Origin: Streptomyces sp. NBC_00513
Lineage (GTDB): Bacteria; Actinomycetota; Actinomycetes; Streptomycetales; Streptomycetaceae
Direction: 5' to 3'
Assembly: GCF_041431415.1 (NCBI RefSeq)
Contig: NZ_CP107845.1
Span: 3,348,001 to 3,412,000, forward strand
DNA: 64,000 bases
The notes under the pieces are model-generated. The model made no database searches, had not been told where the DNA came from, and saw only the letters and a program-made list of their open reading frames with translations. The position numbers were made by a program, and so were the translations under genes. Shown one piece after another: positions 26,463 through 36,536 of the stretch (positions within the stretch are counted from its first letter, which is position 1; each line of letters starts with the position of its first letter).

Positions 26463-27410
26463 TCAGTCGCGAAGCCTGATGCTCCCCCGTCTCCTCGGCC
26501 CGTCGAACTTGCGCGGGTCGAGGACAGGCCGCTCGCGGGGCCGACCCGCCTCCAACGCGATCTGCCGCCGCCCGGCCAGCGCGATGCGCCACTGGCCCAG
26601 GTCCGGCCGGGTCCCGTGGCCGCCCGCCGCCTTCTCGTAGAGACCGCGCACGGCCTCCGCCCGGCGTTCGTCCAGGACCCCGGGCAGCGGGTCGAGCGGG
26701 CGGCCCGGAGCCGCGTACGCGTCCTGCGCGAGGATCCGGCCGACGGCCAGCGCGACCTTGTAGCGGTCGCTGTCCACGGTGGCCGCGCCGGCCGGTGCCA
26801 GCGGGTCGCTCCAGTCCGGGGTCTCCGCCTGGGCGAGCACCGGCTCGGCGCCCACCAGGCGGGCCCCGTCGCAGTCGATGAGGTGGACGGCGGGCGCGGG
26901 GCGGACCGTCCACAGCACGTTGGCCTCCGACAGGTCGCCGAAGACGAGGCCCGTCGCGTGCAGCCGGTCGACGAGTTCGACGAGCGCGACCACGAGGGCC
27001 AATCGCTCGGCCGGCGAGGGCTGGACGACCCCCTGCCAGGCGGCCTTGCCCGGGCGGAGCAGGAAGGCCAGTTCGGTCAGCTTCGTCGAGCCGTCCCCCG
27101 TCGCCCACCGCATGGAGGCGGGCGCCTCGTTCATCAGGAACCCGGTGACCCGGCCGGCGTCCACGACACGGCACAGCGGCCAGGCCGTCGACGCGTCCAA
27201 CCGGTCGCGCTCGTCGGCCCGCAGCCCGAGCCGTACGAGGACCAGCGCGGTCAGCGAGTCCCCCGCGACACGGTGGGGTTCCCGGTAGCTCTTGTAGAGC
27301 AGGCCGGGCCAACCGGCCAGCGTGCGCACCTCGCCCTGACCGCCGTCACCGACCTTGTCGAGCGGGTCCAGCAAGGACAGCGCCACGTCGGCGCCGTCGA
27401 TGACGCTCAC
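26463..27410 (-). CDS. Atypical protein kinase of a TerY-P-type triad
   Basis: This 315-residue protein has a degenerate kinase fold. The glycine loop is VGDGGQGEV (residues 20-28), the ATP Lys is K40 in LLYKSY, and the catalytic loop is GLVFGDLSEANVLW (Asp and Asn kept, the HRD His lost). DCDGARL replaces DFG. The C-terminal 70 residues are basic and lack further motifs. The GTG start overlaps the PP2C stop (GTGA at 27407-27410). With the PP2C and vWA genes it forms the kinase-phosphatase-vWA set described for tellurite-type stress operons. The target is unknown. Confidence 0.82.
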   Translation of the reverse strand: MSVIDGADVALSLLDPLDKVGDGGQGEVRTLAGWPGLLYKSYREPHRVAGDSLTALVLVRLGLRADERDRLDASTAWPLCRVVDAGRVTGFLMNEAPASMRWATGDGSTKLTELAFLLRPGKAAWQGVVQPSPAERLALVVALVELVDRLHATGLVFGDLSEANVLWTVRPAPAVHLIDCDGARLVGAEPVLAQAETPDWSDPLAPAGAATVDSDRYKVALAVGRILAQDAYAAPGRPLDPLPGVLDERRAEAVRGLYEKAAGGHGTRPDLGQWRIALAGRRQIALEAGRPRERPVLDPRKFDGPRRRGSIRLRD

Positions 27411-28552
27411 GAGTCCCCCTCCCACAGGCAGACGGCGCTGCGGTCGTCGTCGTAGGACTTGACCCGGTACTGGAGCTGCCACAGGAAGTCGGGCAGTCCG
27501 GGCGGGGGCCCGCCCCACGCCCCGCGGAGGAAGCCGCGCATCTCCTCCTCTCCCCCCAGCGGCGTCGACAGGCCGTCCGTGCACAGGACGAACACGTCAC
27601 CCGGCAGGGCCGGACCGAAGAGGTGCGTCTCGGCGACGCGGGTGGTGGGCAGGGCCGCCGTGCGCGTGTCGATGATCCCGGACCCCTCGCCGTCCGCGGC
27701 GCCCACCACGTCGAGGTACCAGGTCCCGTCCCGCAGCAGCGCCGCGCCGCCGTCGCCGACGGTGAACAGGGCCCGGTGGCGCACCGCGGGGTCGAGGGGG
27801 ACGAGCAGCACGCGCAGGGTGGTCGCGTAGTCGCCGGGTCGGTGCCCGGCGGTCGTGGCCGCCCGCACCAGCGACTCGGCGACGCTGCCCACGGCGGAGT
27901 TCACGACGGCGGTGAGGGTCTTCTCGTCCCTGGCGCGCAGGGCCCGCGCCAGTTCCCCGGCGTACTCGTCGAGGAAGCGGAGGATCTCGCGGCACACGAG
28001 CTGGGATCCGAGGTGCGAGCGCGGTGCCGAGCCGATCCCGTCCGCGACGCCCAGCAGGAGCACCCCGGTGTCCTCGTCCGGCTCTCCCAACCGGGCCACC
28101 ACCAGCGCGTCCTGCCGGGGTTCCGCGTGGTAGCGGTGGGAGTCGCCCCGCACGGACGCGGCCCGTACCGTCAACGGCCCGTGGGTCGCCCCGTCGACGA
28201 CGGTGTCCGGGAGGACCGCGCCGTCCACGTCCGCCCGGGCCCCGACCGGCGCCCCGGGCCCGGGCGCGTAGAGCGGGGGCTTGGGCCCGCTGAACGGCGG
28301 GTCGCCGAGCACGGCGGGCACCCGCCCGGCATCCGCCGCGGGGGCGGGTTCGGGGACCGCCGAGGGGGCGGGCTCCGGTGATGCGGGAGCGGGCCGCGGG
28401 GCGGGGAGCCGCTCGGCGGCCGGCTCGGACTCGGCGGAGACCTCGCGGGGCAGTTCCAGCGGTTCGGGTTCGACGGAGGCGGCCGGGGCCGGCCACCGGG
28501 TGTACGTCGCGCCCGTCGGACCGTGCGCGGCGTCGGGTGTCTCCTCTCGCAT
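27407..28552 (-). CDS. PP2C-type protein phosphatase with Pro/Ala-rich N-terminal tail
   Basis: This is a 381-residue protein. Residues 1-130 are a disordered Pro/Ala/Glu-rich tail and about 135-381 are a PP2C domain. Metal-binding and core motifs are HAEPRQDALVVARL, LLLGVADGIGSA, FTVGDGGAALLRDG, FVLCTDGLST and the final DDRSAVCLW. It would dephosphorylate Ser/Thr residues, presumably opposing the neighbouring kinase. The ATG at 28552 is 9 bases after the vWA gene stop, and its end overlaps the kinase gene start, indicating tight coupling. Confidence 0.87.
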   Translation of the reverse strand: MREETPDAAHGPTGATYTRWPAPAASVEPEPLELPREVSAESEPAAERLPAPRPAPASPEPAPSAVPEPAPAADAGRVPAVLGDPPFSGPKPPLYAPGPGAPVGARADVDGAVLPDTVVDGATHGPLTVRAASVRGDSHRYHAEPRQDALVVARLGEPDEDTGVLLLGVADGIGSAPRSHLGSQLVCREILRFLDEYAGELARALRARDEKTLTAVVNSAVGSVAESLVRAATTAGHRPGDYATTLRVLLVPLDPAVRHRALFTVGDGGAALLRDGTWYLDVVGAADGEGSGIIDTRTAALPTTRVAETHLFGPALPGDVFVLCTDGLSTPLGGEEEMRGFLRGAWGGPPPGLPDFLWQLQYRVKSYDDDRSAVCLWEGDS

Positions 28553-28560
28553 GACCGGCC

Positions 28561-29226
28561 TCAGAGCTTGTCGAGGGAGACGGTGGAGAAGCCGGGCACC
28601 GTGTCGTCCACGGCCAGGCTGAACACGCCGTTGCCACCGGCGGGGATGCTGCGGGCCGACCGCACGATCGACCGGGTGAGGCTGGTCGCGAACTCGCGCA
28701 GCGCGGCGGCCGGGGAGACGGTCTTGTCGTCCTGGATGAAGGCCCGGAAGTTGGCGACGTGGCCGATCGTGGCGCGGTCGGCCTCCCCGATGCCGAAGGC
28801 GATGATGTTCGGCCGGTAGCGGGCCTCGTTGAGCTCCTTGTGCGCCTGCATCCAGTCCTCGTCGGTGGGGCCGCCGTCCGAGAGGAAGAAGGCGACGGGC
28901 CGGTAGACCTCGTGGCCCTGCGCCTTGAGCCGGGCGACGTCGTTCTCGATGCACCGCAGGAGCGTGCGGAACGCCTCCCCGTACGCGGTCAGTCCGCCCG
29001 CGGACAGCGCCGGCAGCGTGTCCAGGTCGCTGAGGTCGGCCAGCGGCTGCAGGACGGTGGCGTCGTCGGAGAACCCGATCAGGCAGAACCTGGTCTTGTC
29101 CGCGACCGCCGGGTTCCTGCTGATCTCCTTGTGGAGTTCCGGCAGGGCGGCGTTCATGCTGTCGATCGACGGGCCTGCCATCGAGCCGGACTCGTCGCAC
29201 ACCAGGTAGAAGGGAAGGATCTGCAC
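28561..29226 (-). CDS. TerY-like von Willebrand factor A domain protein
   Basis: This 221-residue protein consists of a single vWA domain. The MIDAS metal site is visible as DESGSM (D11, S13, S15), GGLTAYGEAF (Thr) and FLSDGGPTDEDW (Asp). The start LPFYLVCDESGSMAG is typical of TerY-type vWA proteins, which act as scaffolds with a partner kinase and PP2C. The domain has no signal peptide and is probably cytoplasmic. It is the third gene of the five-gene leftward operon. Confidence 0.88.
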   Translation of the reverse strand: MQILPFYLVCDESGSMAGPSIDSMNAALPELHKEISRNPAVADKTRFCLIGFSDDATVLQPLADLSDLDTLPALSAGGLTAYGEAFRTLLRCIENDVARLKAQGHEVYRPVAFFLSDGGPTDEDWMQAHKELNEARYRPNIIAFGIGEADRATIGHVANFRAFIQDDKTVSPAAALREFATSLTRSIVRSARSIPAGGNGVFSLAVDDTVPGFSTVSLDKL

Positions 29227-29262
29227 GGTCTCGCGCCTCCGAGGGGTGTACGGCTCGGGCTG

Positions 29263-29769
29263 TCAGTAGGTGTAGAAGTAGATCTCGATGTCGGCGTGGT
29301 CGCCGGAGGATCCCTGGACGAAGAAGTCCCGGGTGGTGGCGCCGGTGAACATCGCGGGGCGGGCCTTCGCCAGCAGGGCGTTGACGTGGCGGGCGTAGTC
29401 CACGCCGTCGCCGACCCGGGGGCTGCGGCCGAAGGTCAGGACGAAGGCCGCGGTGCGGCCGTCGTGTGCTTTCGTCCCGGCGCGCAGTTGCCCCACGATG
29501 CGCTCGGTGTCGGAGGAGTCGGCGTCGAAGGAGAACGTCACCGCCCGCCGTTCCACGGACCGGGGCCCCGAGGGGGTGGGGCTCGGCCTCGCGCCGGGTG
29601 TCGCGTCGGGACGGGGCGAGGCTCCGGTCCCGGCGCGGGAGGCCTCGGCCGCCTTCACCGGGTCGCCCCGGTCGCTCATCGCGACCATGGCCAGGACCAG
29701 GAGCATGTCGGCGAACAGCCAGCCGGCGAGGGTCAGCGGGTTGAACCGCGGCCGCGGCGGCCTCCTCAT
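29263..29769 (-). CDS. MotB/ZorB-like single-TM protein with reduced OmpA-like domain
   Basis: This 168-residue protein has a short basic N-terminus and one TM helix at about 12-31 (LTLAGWLFADMLLVLAMVAM). Asp21 sits in the helix, in the same setting as the proton-carrying Asp of MotB, ExbD and ZorB (compare their Y/F-A/T-D-x-M pattern). A Pro/Ser linker follows, and then a C-terminal domain of about 90 residues (VTFSFDADSSDTERIVGQL...YARHVNALL...DIEIYFYTY) with the helix-strand pattern of OmpA-like domains. The ATG overlaps the stop of the upstream gene (ATGA). I infer a two-subunit ion-driven unit. Confidence 0.75.
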   Translation of the reverse strand: MRRPPRPRFNPLTLAGWLFADMLLVLAMVAMSDRGDPVKAAEASRAGTGASPRPDATPGARPSPTPSGPRSVERRAVTFSFDADSSDTERIVGQLRAGTKAHDGRTAAFVLTFGRSPRVGDGVDYARHVNALLAKARPAMFTGATTRDFFVQGSSGDHADIEIYFYTY

Positions 29770-31208
29770 CGTCGGGCCGTCCAGGTCGGATCGTCCTGCG
29801 GGTGTGCGTGGGCGTCGTGCCCCTTGGCCAGGTCCACCCCGACGGCCCGCGCCCGGACGGGAGCGGGGGCGGAAGCGGGGCCGGGAGCGGGGCCGGTCCG
29901 CGCGTCGTGGACGAACCGCGTGTCGACGAGCGTCCTGGCCTCGGCCGCCGCGGCGGAGACGTCCGCCGCCCCGGCCATCGCCCGGGCGAGTTCGGCGAAC
30001 CGCTCGGCGGCCCGCCGCAGCGCGCCGGTCTGCTCCTCCAGCCCCAGCACCGCCCGCTGCGAGAGGGCCACGGCTTCCGCGGTGTCCTGCGTGACGTCGC
30101 CGAGGCGGTGCAGGACCCGCGCCGTGACGTCGGCGGCGAGTTCGGTGCCGGTGGTGAACGAGCGCTGCGCGGCGGCCAGGGTGGTCACCGAGTCCTCGAC
30201 CCGTTCGCCGGCGGCGCCGAGGGCGTCGCGGACCTCGCCGTTGACCTCGCGCACGTCCTCCAGCGCCTTGCGCACCATGGTCCCGTTGCCGCTGACCACG
30301 GTCTCCAGGCGGGAGGTGTGCTGTTCCAGCGGGTCGGTGAGCGCGGCGACGGCCCGACCGACCTCGCCGGTGTTCGTCTGTACGGCCGCCTCGACCCGGG
30401 AGACGGCCCGCTCCAGCGGCAGCACGGCCGCGTCGAGGGCGTTGATCCGGTCGCCCGCGGCCTCCACCGACGCGGCGAGCGAGGTCGCGACCTCGCCGAG
30501 CCGCTCGTGGGCGCGCACCGCGTTGTCGCCGAGCCTGCCGAGGTTCGCGGCGGCCGCGGTGAGCTCCGCCGTGAACCGTCGGGGGGAGGAGAGCCGTTGT
30601 TCGTTGAGCAGCAACTGGGCCCGGGTGAGCAGCGGGACGAGCAGGGCGAGCAGTTCGTCGGCGGTGCGTCGCGCCTGGTCGGCCCGGTGTTCCGTACGGG
30701 TTCTGCGCACCCCGTGCACGGCGGCGAGCAGGCACAACAGGAGGATGACGGCGGTGGCGGATCCGGCGACGTGTCCGAAGGTGGACCAGTCGGCCAACCG
30801 GCCCTCGAAGCCGGACTGCCACAGTTGCAGGAAGGGTCGGGCGGCGGACTTCGGGTCCTCGCCGATGAGTGTCCGGTAGGCGTCCGTGGCTCGGCTGAGG
30901 CCGAACCAGGTGAGTAACAGCGGCAGGAACACGAGGGTGCCGATGGCGACCTCCAGCAGCGCCCAGGCCCGGTGTTCCGGCCCCTCGGCCAGGGCGGCGC
31001 TCACGCTCTCCGGCCGGGCGTAGGCCTGGAGGAGGTCGAGTTCGGTCCAGGGTTCGATGTCGCCGTCGCCCAGCCCCTGGAGGGCGTCGGCCAGCGACTT
31101 CAGCTCGTCCCGACGGGAGCCGAGCCCCGGCTTGTCCGCGAGGTCGTTGAGTTGTGTGGCGACGACGGAGGCCGTCGCCAGTGCCCCAACAGGCATGTCC
31201 ACCCCCAT
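29766..31208 (-). CDS. Two-TM membrane protein with long coiled-coil tail (possible MotA/ZorA-like partner); contains a TTA codon
   Basis: This 480-residue protein has TM helices at about 82-104 and 144-166 and a long Ala/Glu/Arg-rich heptad region at about 170-440 (for example RINALDAAVLPLERAVSRVEAAV). A disordered tail ends in HPQDDPTWTARR. The layout resembles MotA/ZorA-like subunits with a cytoplasmic coiled-coil, although only two TM helices are seen. Codon 98 (30917-30915) is TTA, in frame within TM1, so efficient translation should need BldA. The ATG at 31208 is taken as the start; an ATG at 31196 has a somewhat better Shine-Dalgarno. It is the first gene of the operon. Confidence 0.75.
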   Translation of the reverse strand: MGVDMPVGALATASVVATQLNDLADKPGLGSRRDELKSLADALQGLGDGDIEPWTELDLLQAYARPESVSAALAEGPEHRAWALLEVAIGTLVFLPLLLTWFGLSRATDAYRTLIGEDPKSAARPFLQLWQSGFEGRLADWSTFGHVAGSATAVILLLCLLAAVHGVRRTRTEHRADQARRTADELLALLVPLLTRAQLLLNEQRLSSPRRFTAELTAAAANLGRLGDNAVRAHERLGEVATSLAASVEAAGDRINALDAAVLPLERAVSRVEAAVQTNTGEVGRAVAALTDPLEQHTSRLETVVSGNGTMVRKALEDVREVNGEVRDALGAAGERVEDSVTTLAAAQRSFTTGTELAADVTARVLHRLGDVTQDTAEAVALSQRAVLGLEEQTGALRRAAERFAELARAMAGAADVSAAAAEARTLVDTRFVHDARTGPAPGPASAPAPVRARAVGVDLAKGHDAHAHPQDDPTWTARR

Positions 31209-31372
31209 GGAAGACGTGGGGTGGGGGCCCCGCACCGGCACGTCGTGCCGAAGGCCGCGCCGCCGCGCGCGCCCGGCCGTGACAGACCGCGGCGCGGCGG
31301 GTCATCCCCCACCTCAACAATTCACCACATGATCCCCCATCAGCCGAACGGGGGGAGGGGAAACGGAATCAA

Positions 31373-31392
31373 CGCCCCCTTCTTCGGGGGCG
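31373..31392. terminator. Small GC hairpin upstream of the five-gene operon
   Basis: CGCCCCC (31373-31379) and GGGGGCG (31386-31392) pair around TTCTTC. It lies between the operon and the relE remnant. Its role as terminator or leader element is undecided. Confidence 0.35.
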
Positions 31393-31469
31393 ATTCGTGG
31401 CCGCGAGCAGGAGTCGGCGCGAGGTATTCGCCCACCCGTACGACCCGGGGCCCGCCGGGGCCCCCTGGG

Positions 31470-31571
31470 GGCGCACGCGGTCGCTGGATCGCCCACCAGG
31501 TGCTGGACGGCGAACTCGTCGTCCTCGTCGTCGAGGTCGGCGACCGCCGTGACGCCTACCGCCGCATCTGA
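31470..31571 (+). pseudogene. Remnant of a RelE/ParE-type toxin gene (C-terminal end only)
   Basis: Read on the plus strand, the last codons before a TGA at 31569-31571 encode RWIAHQVLDGELVVLVVEVG followed by DRRDAYRRI. This is the characteristic C-terminal strand pair of RelE toxins (V-Y-x-x-x-D-x-x-L-V-V-L-V-V-x-V-G-H-R-R-x-V-Y). The upstream sequence in the same frame is Gly/Pro-rich, without the rest of the toxin, and no antitoxin gene is nearby. I read it as a decayed toxin-antitoxin locus of about 34 codons. Confidence 0.65.
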
Positions 31572-31575
31572 CGAC

Positions 31576-31615
31576 GAGGGGGGTGCCCCGGCCGGTCGGC
31601 CGGGGCACCCCCCTC
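31576..31615. terminator. Terminator with perfect 19-bp stem
   Basis: Arms 31576-31594 (GAGGGGGGTGCCCCGGCCG) and 31597-31615 pair perfectly around GT. It follows the relE remnant on the plus strand and the ppx gene on the minus strand. Confidence 0.85.
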
Positions 31616-31630
31616 ATGCGGTTGACCGGG

Positions 31631-32608
31631 TCAGGTCCGCTGCTTGTCGGCCTCGACGTCTTCCGCGGTCTTGATCGCGATGCCGTCGAGGATGTCGTGT
31701 TCCGAGACCACGACCTCCTCGGCCCCGATCCGCTCCATGATCGCCAGCAGGACCAGGGCGCCGGCGCCGATCACGTCGACCCGGCCCGGGTGCATGACCG
31801 GGATCGCGGCGCGTTCGGCGTGCGTGGCCGTCAGCATCCGCTCGCTGATCTCGCGCACCTTCGCGTAGGGGATCCGCGAGTGGTGGATGGCGGCCGAGTC
31901 GTACTCCGTCAGCCCCAGCGCGATGGCGGCGACGGTGGTCACCGAGCCGGCCAGGCCGACCAGGGTGCGCGCCTCGGTCAGCGGCACGGTCTCGGCGGCC
32001 AGGTCCAGGGCCGATTCGATGTCGGACCGTATGGCGGCGATCTGTTCCTCGGTCGGCGGGTCGGTGACGGTGCCGTCCACCACCAGGTGGCGTTCCGTCA
32101 TCCGGACGCAGCCGACGTCCACGGAGCGGGCCGCCCGGACGTGCTCGGTGCCCACGACGAACTCGGTGGAGCCGCCGCCGATGTCGACGACCAGGAACGG
32201 CCGCTCCATGTCGGTGCGGCCCGTGAGCTCCTTGGTGGCGCCGGTGAAGGAGAACTCGGCCTCCTGGTCCCCGGTGATCACCTCGGGTTCCACGCCCAGG
32301 ATGTCCAGGACGCCCCGGGCGAAGTCGTCCCGGTTCTCGGCGTCCCGGGAGGCCGACGTCGCCACGAAACGGATCCGCTCGGCGCCGAGCTCCTTGATGA
32401 CCGCGGCGTACTCGCGGCACGCGGCGAAGGTGCGCTCCAGCGCCTCCGGGGCCAACCGGCCGGTCTTGTCCACGCCCTGGCCCAGCCGGACGATCGTCAT
32501 CCGGCGGTCCAGCTCGACGAACCCGCCCGTCGCCGGGTCGCAGTCCGCGACGAGGAGGCGGATGGAGTTCGTGCCGCAGTCGATGGCCGCGACCCGTGTG
32601 GCGCTCAC
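31631..32608 (-). CDS. ppx: Exopolyphosphatase/pppGpp phosphohydrolase
   Basis: This 325-residue Ppx/GppA enzyme of the ASKHA fold hydrolyses polyphosphate or pppGpp. Visible motifs are AAIDCGTNSIRLLVAD (phosphate 1), FVATSASRDAENRDDF, the Glu in TGDQEAEFSFTGA, FLVVDIGGGSTEFVVG (phosphate 2) and GLAGSVTTVAAI. It is of the short (about 320-residue) type without the C-terminal HD domain. The GTG start overlaps the DUF501 stop (GTGA), so it ends the operon divIC-like, DUF501, ppx. Confidence 0.92.
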   Translation of the reverse strand: MSATRVAAIDCGTNSIRLLVADCDPATGGFVELDRRMTIVRLGQGVDKTGRLAPEALERTFAACREYAAVIKELGAERIRFVATSASRDAENRDDFARGVLDILGVEPEVITGDQEAEFSFTGATKELTGRTDMERPFLVVDIGGGSTEFVVGTEHVRAARSVDVGCVRMTERHLVVDGTVTDPPTEEQIAAIRSDIESALDLAAETVPLTEARTLVGLAGSVTTVAAIALGLTEYDSAAIHHSRIPYAKVREISERMLTATHAERAAIPVMHPGRVDVIGAGALVLLAIMERIGAEEVVVSEHDILDGIAIKTAEDVEADKQRT

Positions 32609-33144
32609 GCGTCCGCGTCCTTCTTCTCCCCGCACGGGGTGACGCAGGGGCCCTTGGCCCACCACTCGGGCAGCATCGCCAGGGCCTCGTCGCCGAACGG
32701 GTTCACGCCGGGGCCGGCGGCCAGCGAGTGGCCCACCAGCACGTGCAGGCACTTCACCCGGTCCGGCATGCCGCCGGCGCTCGGGAAGCCCTGGAGCACC
32801 TCGATGGCGTCGCGGCGGGTGATGTAGTCCTCGTGCGCGGCCCGGTAGGCGGCGGCCAGCTCCGGGTCGTCGGCGAGCCGGGCCTGCATCTCCTTCATCA
32901 CGCCGTTGGCCTCCAGCGTGCCGATGGCACCGGCGGCGCGCGGGCAGGTCAAGTAGAAGAGCGTCGGGAAGGGGGTGCCGTCGGGGAGTCGGGGCGCGGT
33001 CTCGACGACATCCGGCTGCCCGCAGGGGCATCGGTGCGCGATGGCGCGCAGCCCGCGCGGCGGGCGGCCGAGCTGCTGCTGGAACGCCTCGATGTCCGCG
33101 GCGGTCGGCTCGGTGCGGTCGGTCTGGGGCGGGGGCGTCTGCAT
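32605..33144 (-). CDS. DUF501 family protein
   Basis: This 179-residue protein contains the hallmark RCPCGQPDVVETAPRLPDGTPFPTLFYLTCPR Cys-rich segment (about 38-70), DYITRRDAIEVLQGFPSAGGMPDRVKCLHVLVGHSLAAGPGVNPFGDEAL, and a final CVTPCG. The fixed Cys pairs suggest metal binding, but no function is known. The order divIC, DUF501, ppx downstream of eno is conserved across actinobacteria, which supports the call. Confidence 0.9.
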   Translation of the reverse strand: MQTPPPQTDRTEPTAADIEAFQQQLGRPPRGLRAIAHRCPCGQPDVVETAPRLPDGTPFPTLFYLTCPRAAGAIGTLEANGVMKEMQARLADDPELAAAYRAAHEDYITRRDAIEVLQGFPSAGGMPDRVKCLHVLVGHSLAAGPGVNPFGDEALAMLPEWWAKGPCVTPCGEKKDADA

Positions 33145-33202
33145 GCCTGGGATGAGTCTCTTCGTTCGTGTGCGGGTGTGTCGCGGGCGTGGCGTGTCGG
33201 GG

Positions 33203-33691
33203 TCAGTCGCCGGGGCGGTCGGCCTTGTCGACGCCGTCCCAGACGTTCGAGTACCAGGGCCGGTCGGAGCCGGCCTGCCCGGTGCGGCGGTCTTCCTTGG
33301 CCTCGGTGCCGGGGTCGTTCATGATGTAGCCGATCTCCCCCGGGCGCAGGAAGTGCAGGTGCTTGCGCGCCTGCTGTTCCGCGTAGGCGGGGTCCTGCCA
33401 GCGGGCCTTCTCGTCGCGGAGCTTCTCCAGCCGCTCGCGCGCGTCGGTGGCGTCCCGCTGTTGCTGCGCGATCTCGGAGCGCTGGGACACGTACTGGCGC
33501 ATGGGGTACGCGAGGGCGACGACCAGGGTACAGAGCACGAGCACCAGGAGCGCGGCCCGGCCGGTGAGCCGGCTGCGGCGGACCTGGCGGCGTGACTGGG
33601 AGCGGTAGACGTGCGCCGCGGTCCGTTCGCCGAGTGCCTTGAGCCTGGTCGCGGTCGAGAAGGTGGAGAACCGGTCCCGGTTCCCGGCCAT
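33203..33691 (-). CDS. divIC: DivIC/FtsB-type septum formation initiator
   Basis: This 162-residue bitopic protein has a basic cytoplasmic N-terminus and one TM helix at about 45-64 (RAALLVLVLCTLVVALAYPM). An extracytoplasmic coiled coil follows (SQRSEIAQQQRDATDARERLEKLRDEKARWQDPAYAEQQARKHLHFLRPGEIGY). The WQDPAYAEQQAR-H-x-x-x-PGE part is diagnostic for FtsB/DivIC. It links FtsL and FtsQ in the divisome. The acidic C-terminal tail is typical of Streptomyces. Start ATG at 33691. Confidence 0.92.
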   Translation of the reverse strand: MAGNRDRFSTFSTATRLKALGERTAAHVYRSQSRRQVRRSRLTGRAALLVLVLCTLVVALAYPMRQYVSQRSEIAQQQRDATDARERLEKLRDEKARWQDPAYAEQQARKHLHFLRPGEIGYIMNDPGTEAKEDRRTGQAGSDRPWYSNVWDGVDKADRPGD

Positions 33692-33721
33692 GGTCCCGCC
33701 TCCCCTGTGTGCGCTACGCAA

Positions 33722-33762
33722 TACGTCCCCGCACACGGTACGGGACCGAGTGCGGGGACGTA
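33722..33762 (-). terminator. eno terminator, perfect 13-bp stem
   Basis: TACGTCCCCGCAC (33722-33734) pairs with GTGCGGGGACGTA (33750-33762). It lies 34 bases after the eno stop on the minus strand. Confidence 0.75.
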
Positions 33763-33795
33763 CGGAGGCCGGGGCGTGGTGAGCCCCCGCCGTTC

Positions 33796-35154
<1,359 letters not shown>

Positions 35155-35296
35155 CTAGAGCCTAACCGGCTCCGGCCACTCGGCCGGCCGACCGCCCGGG
35201 TCCTGGGACGAAAAAGGGCCCGAATACCCTTCTTCCAGGACATACGGCTCTTGATCGTCCGGGGGATCGGGCTCGACCGGGCCCGGACACGCCACC

Positions 35297-35326
35297 GCCC
35301 GGCGCGTGGAGGGGTACGCGCCGGGC
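35297..35326 (-). terminator. Terminator after the first rpf gene
   Basis: GCCCGGCGCGT (35297-35307) and ACGCGCCGGGC (35316-35326) pair perfectly, 40 bases downstream of the LysM-protein stop on the minus strand. Confidence 0.75.
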
Positions 35327-35365
35327 AGGGGGTGCGTCAGGACTGACGCGGTGTCATCGGGGTGT

Positions 35366-36268
<903 letters not shown>

Positions 36269-36345
36269 CTCCGTCCGCCGGCAGGATTCGGCGATGCGGT
36301 CGAAGAGGCTCGCGGTGACGAGCGACTCAGAAGGTAGACAGGTCT

Positions 36346-36377
36346 CCCCCCGATGTTCAACGAGCAACATCGGGGGG
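36346..36377 (-). terminator. Terminator after the second rpf gene
   Basis: CCCCCCGATGTT (36346-36357) and AACATCGGGGGG (36366-36377) pair perfectly around 8 bases. It separates the rpfC-like gene from the riboswitch leader. A role as an attenuator hairpin ahead of the riboswitch is also possible. Confidence 0.75.
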
Positions 36378-36536
36378 AAAGGGCCCTACTTGCGTTCCGC
36401 TTAGGGACGTTTGCGCAGGTGAGGGCGGGGTTTGCAGCAGCTTCGATACGGGACACGCCAGTTGGGCGGAAGAGATGCATGTCTCACTTGCCGATACCGG
36501 ACATTCGGATCTTAATGGGTGCCCGAACTGCCCCTA

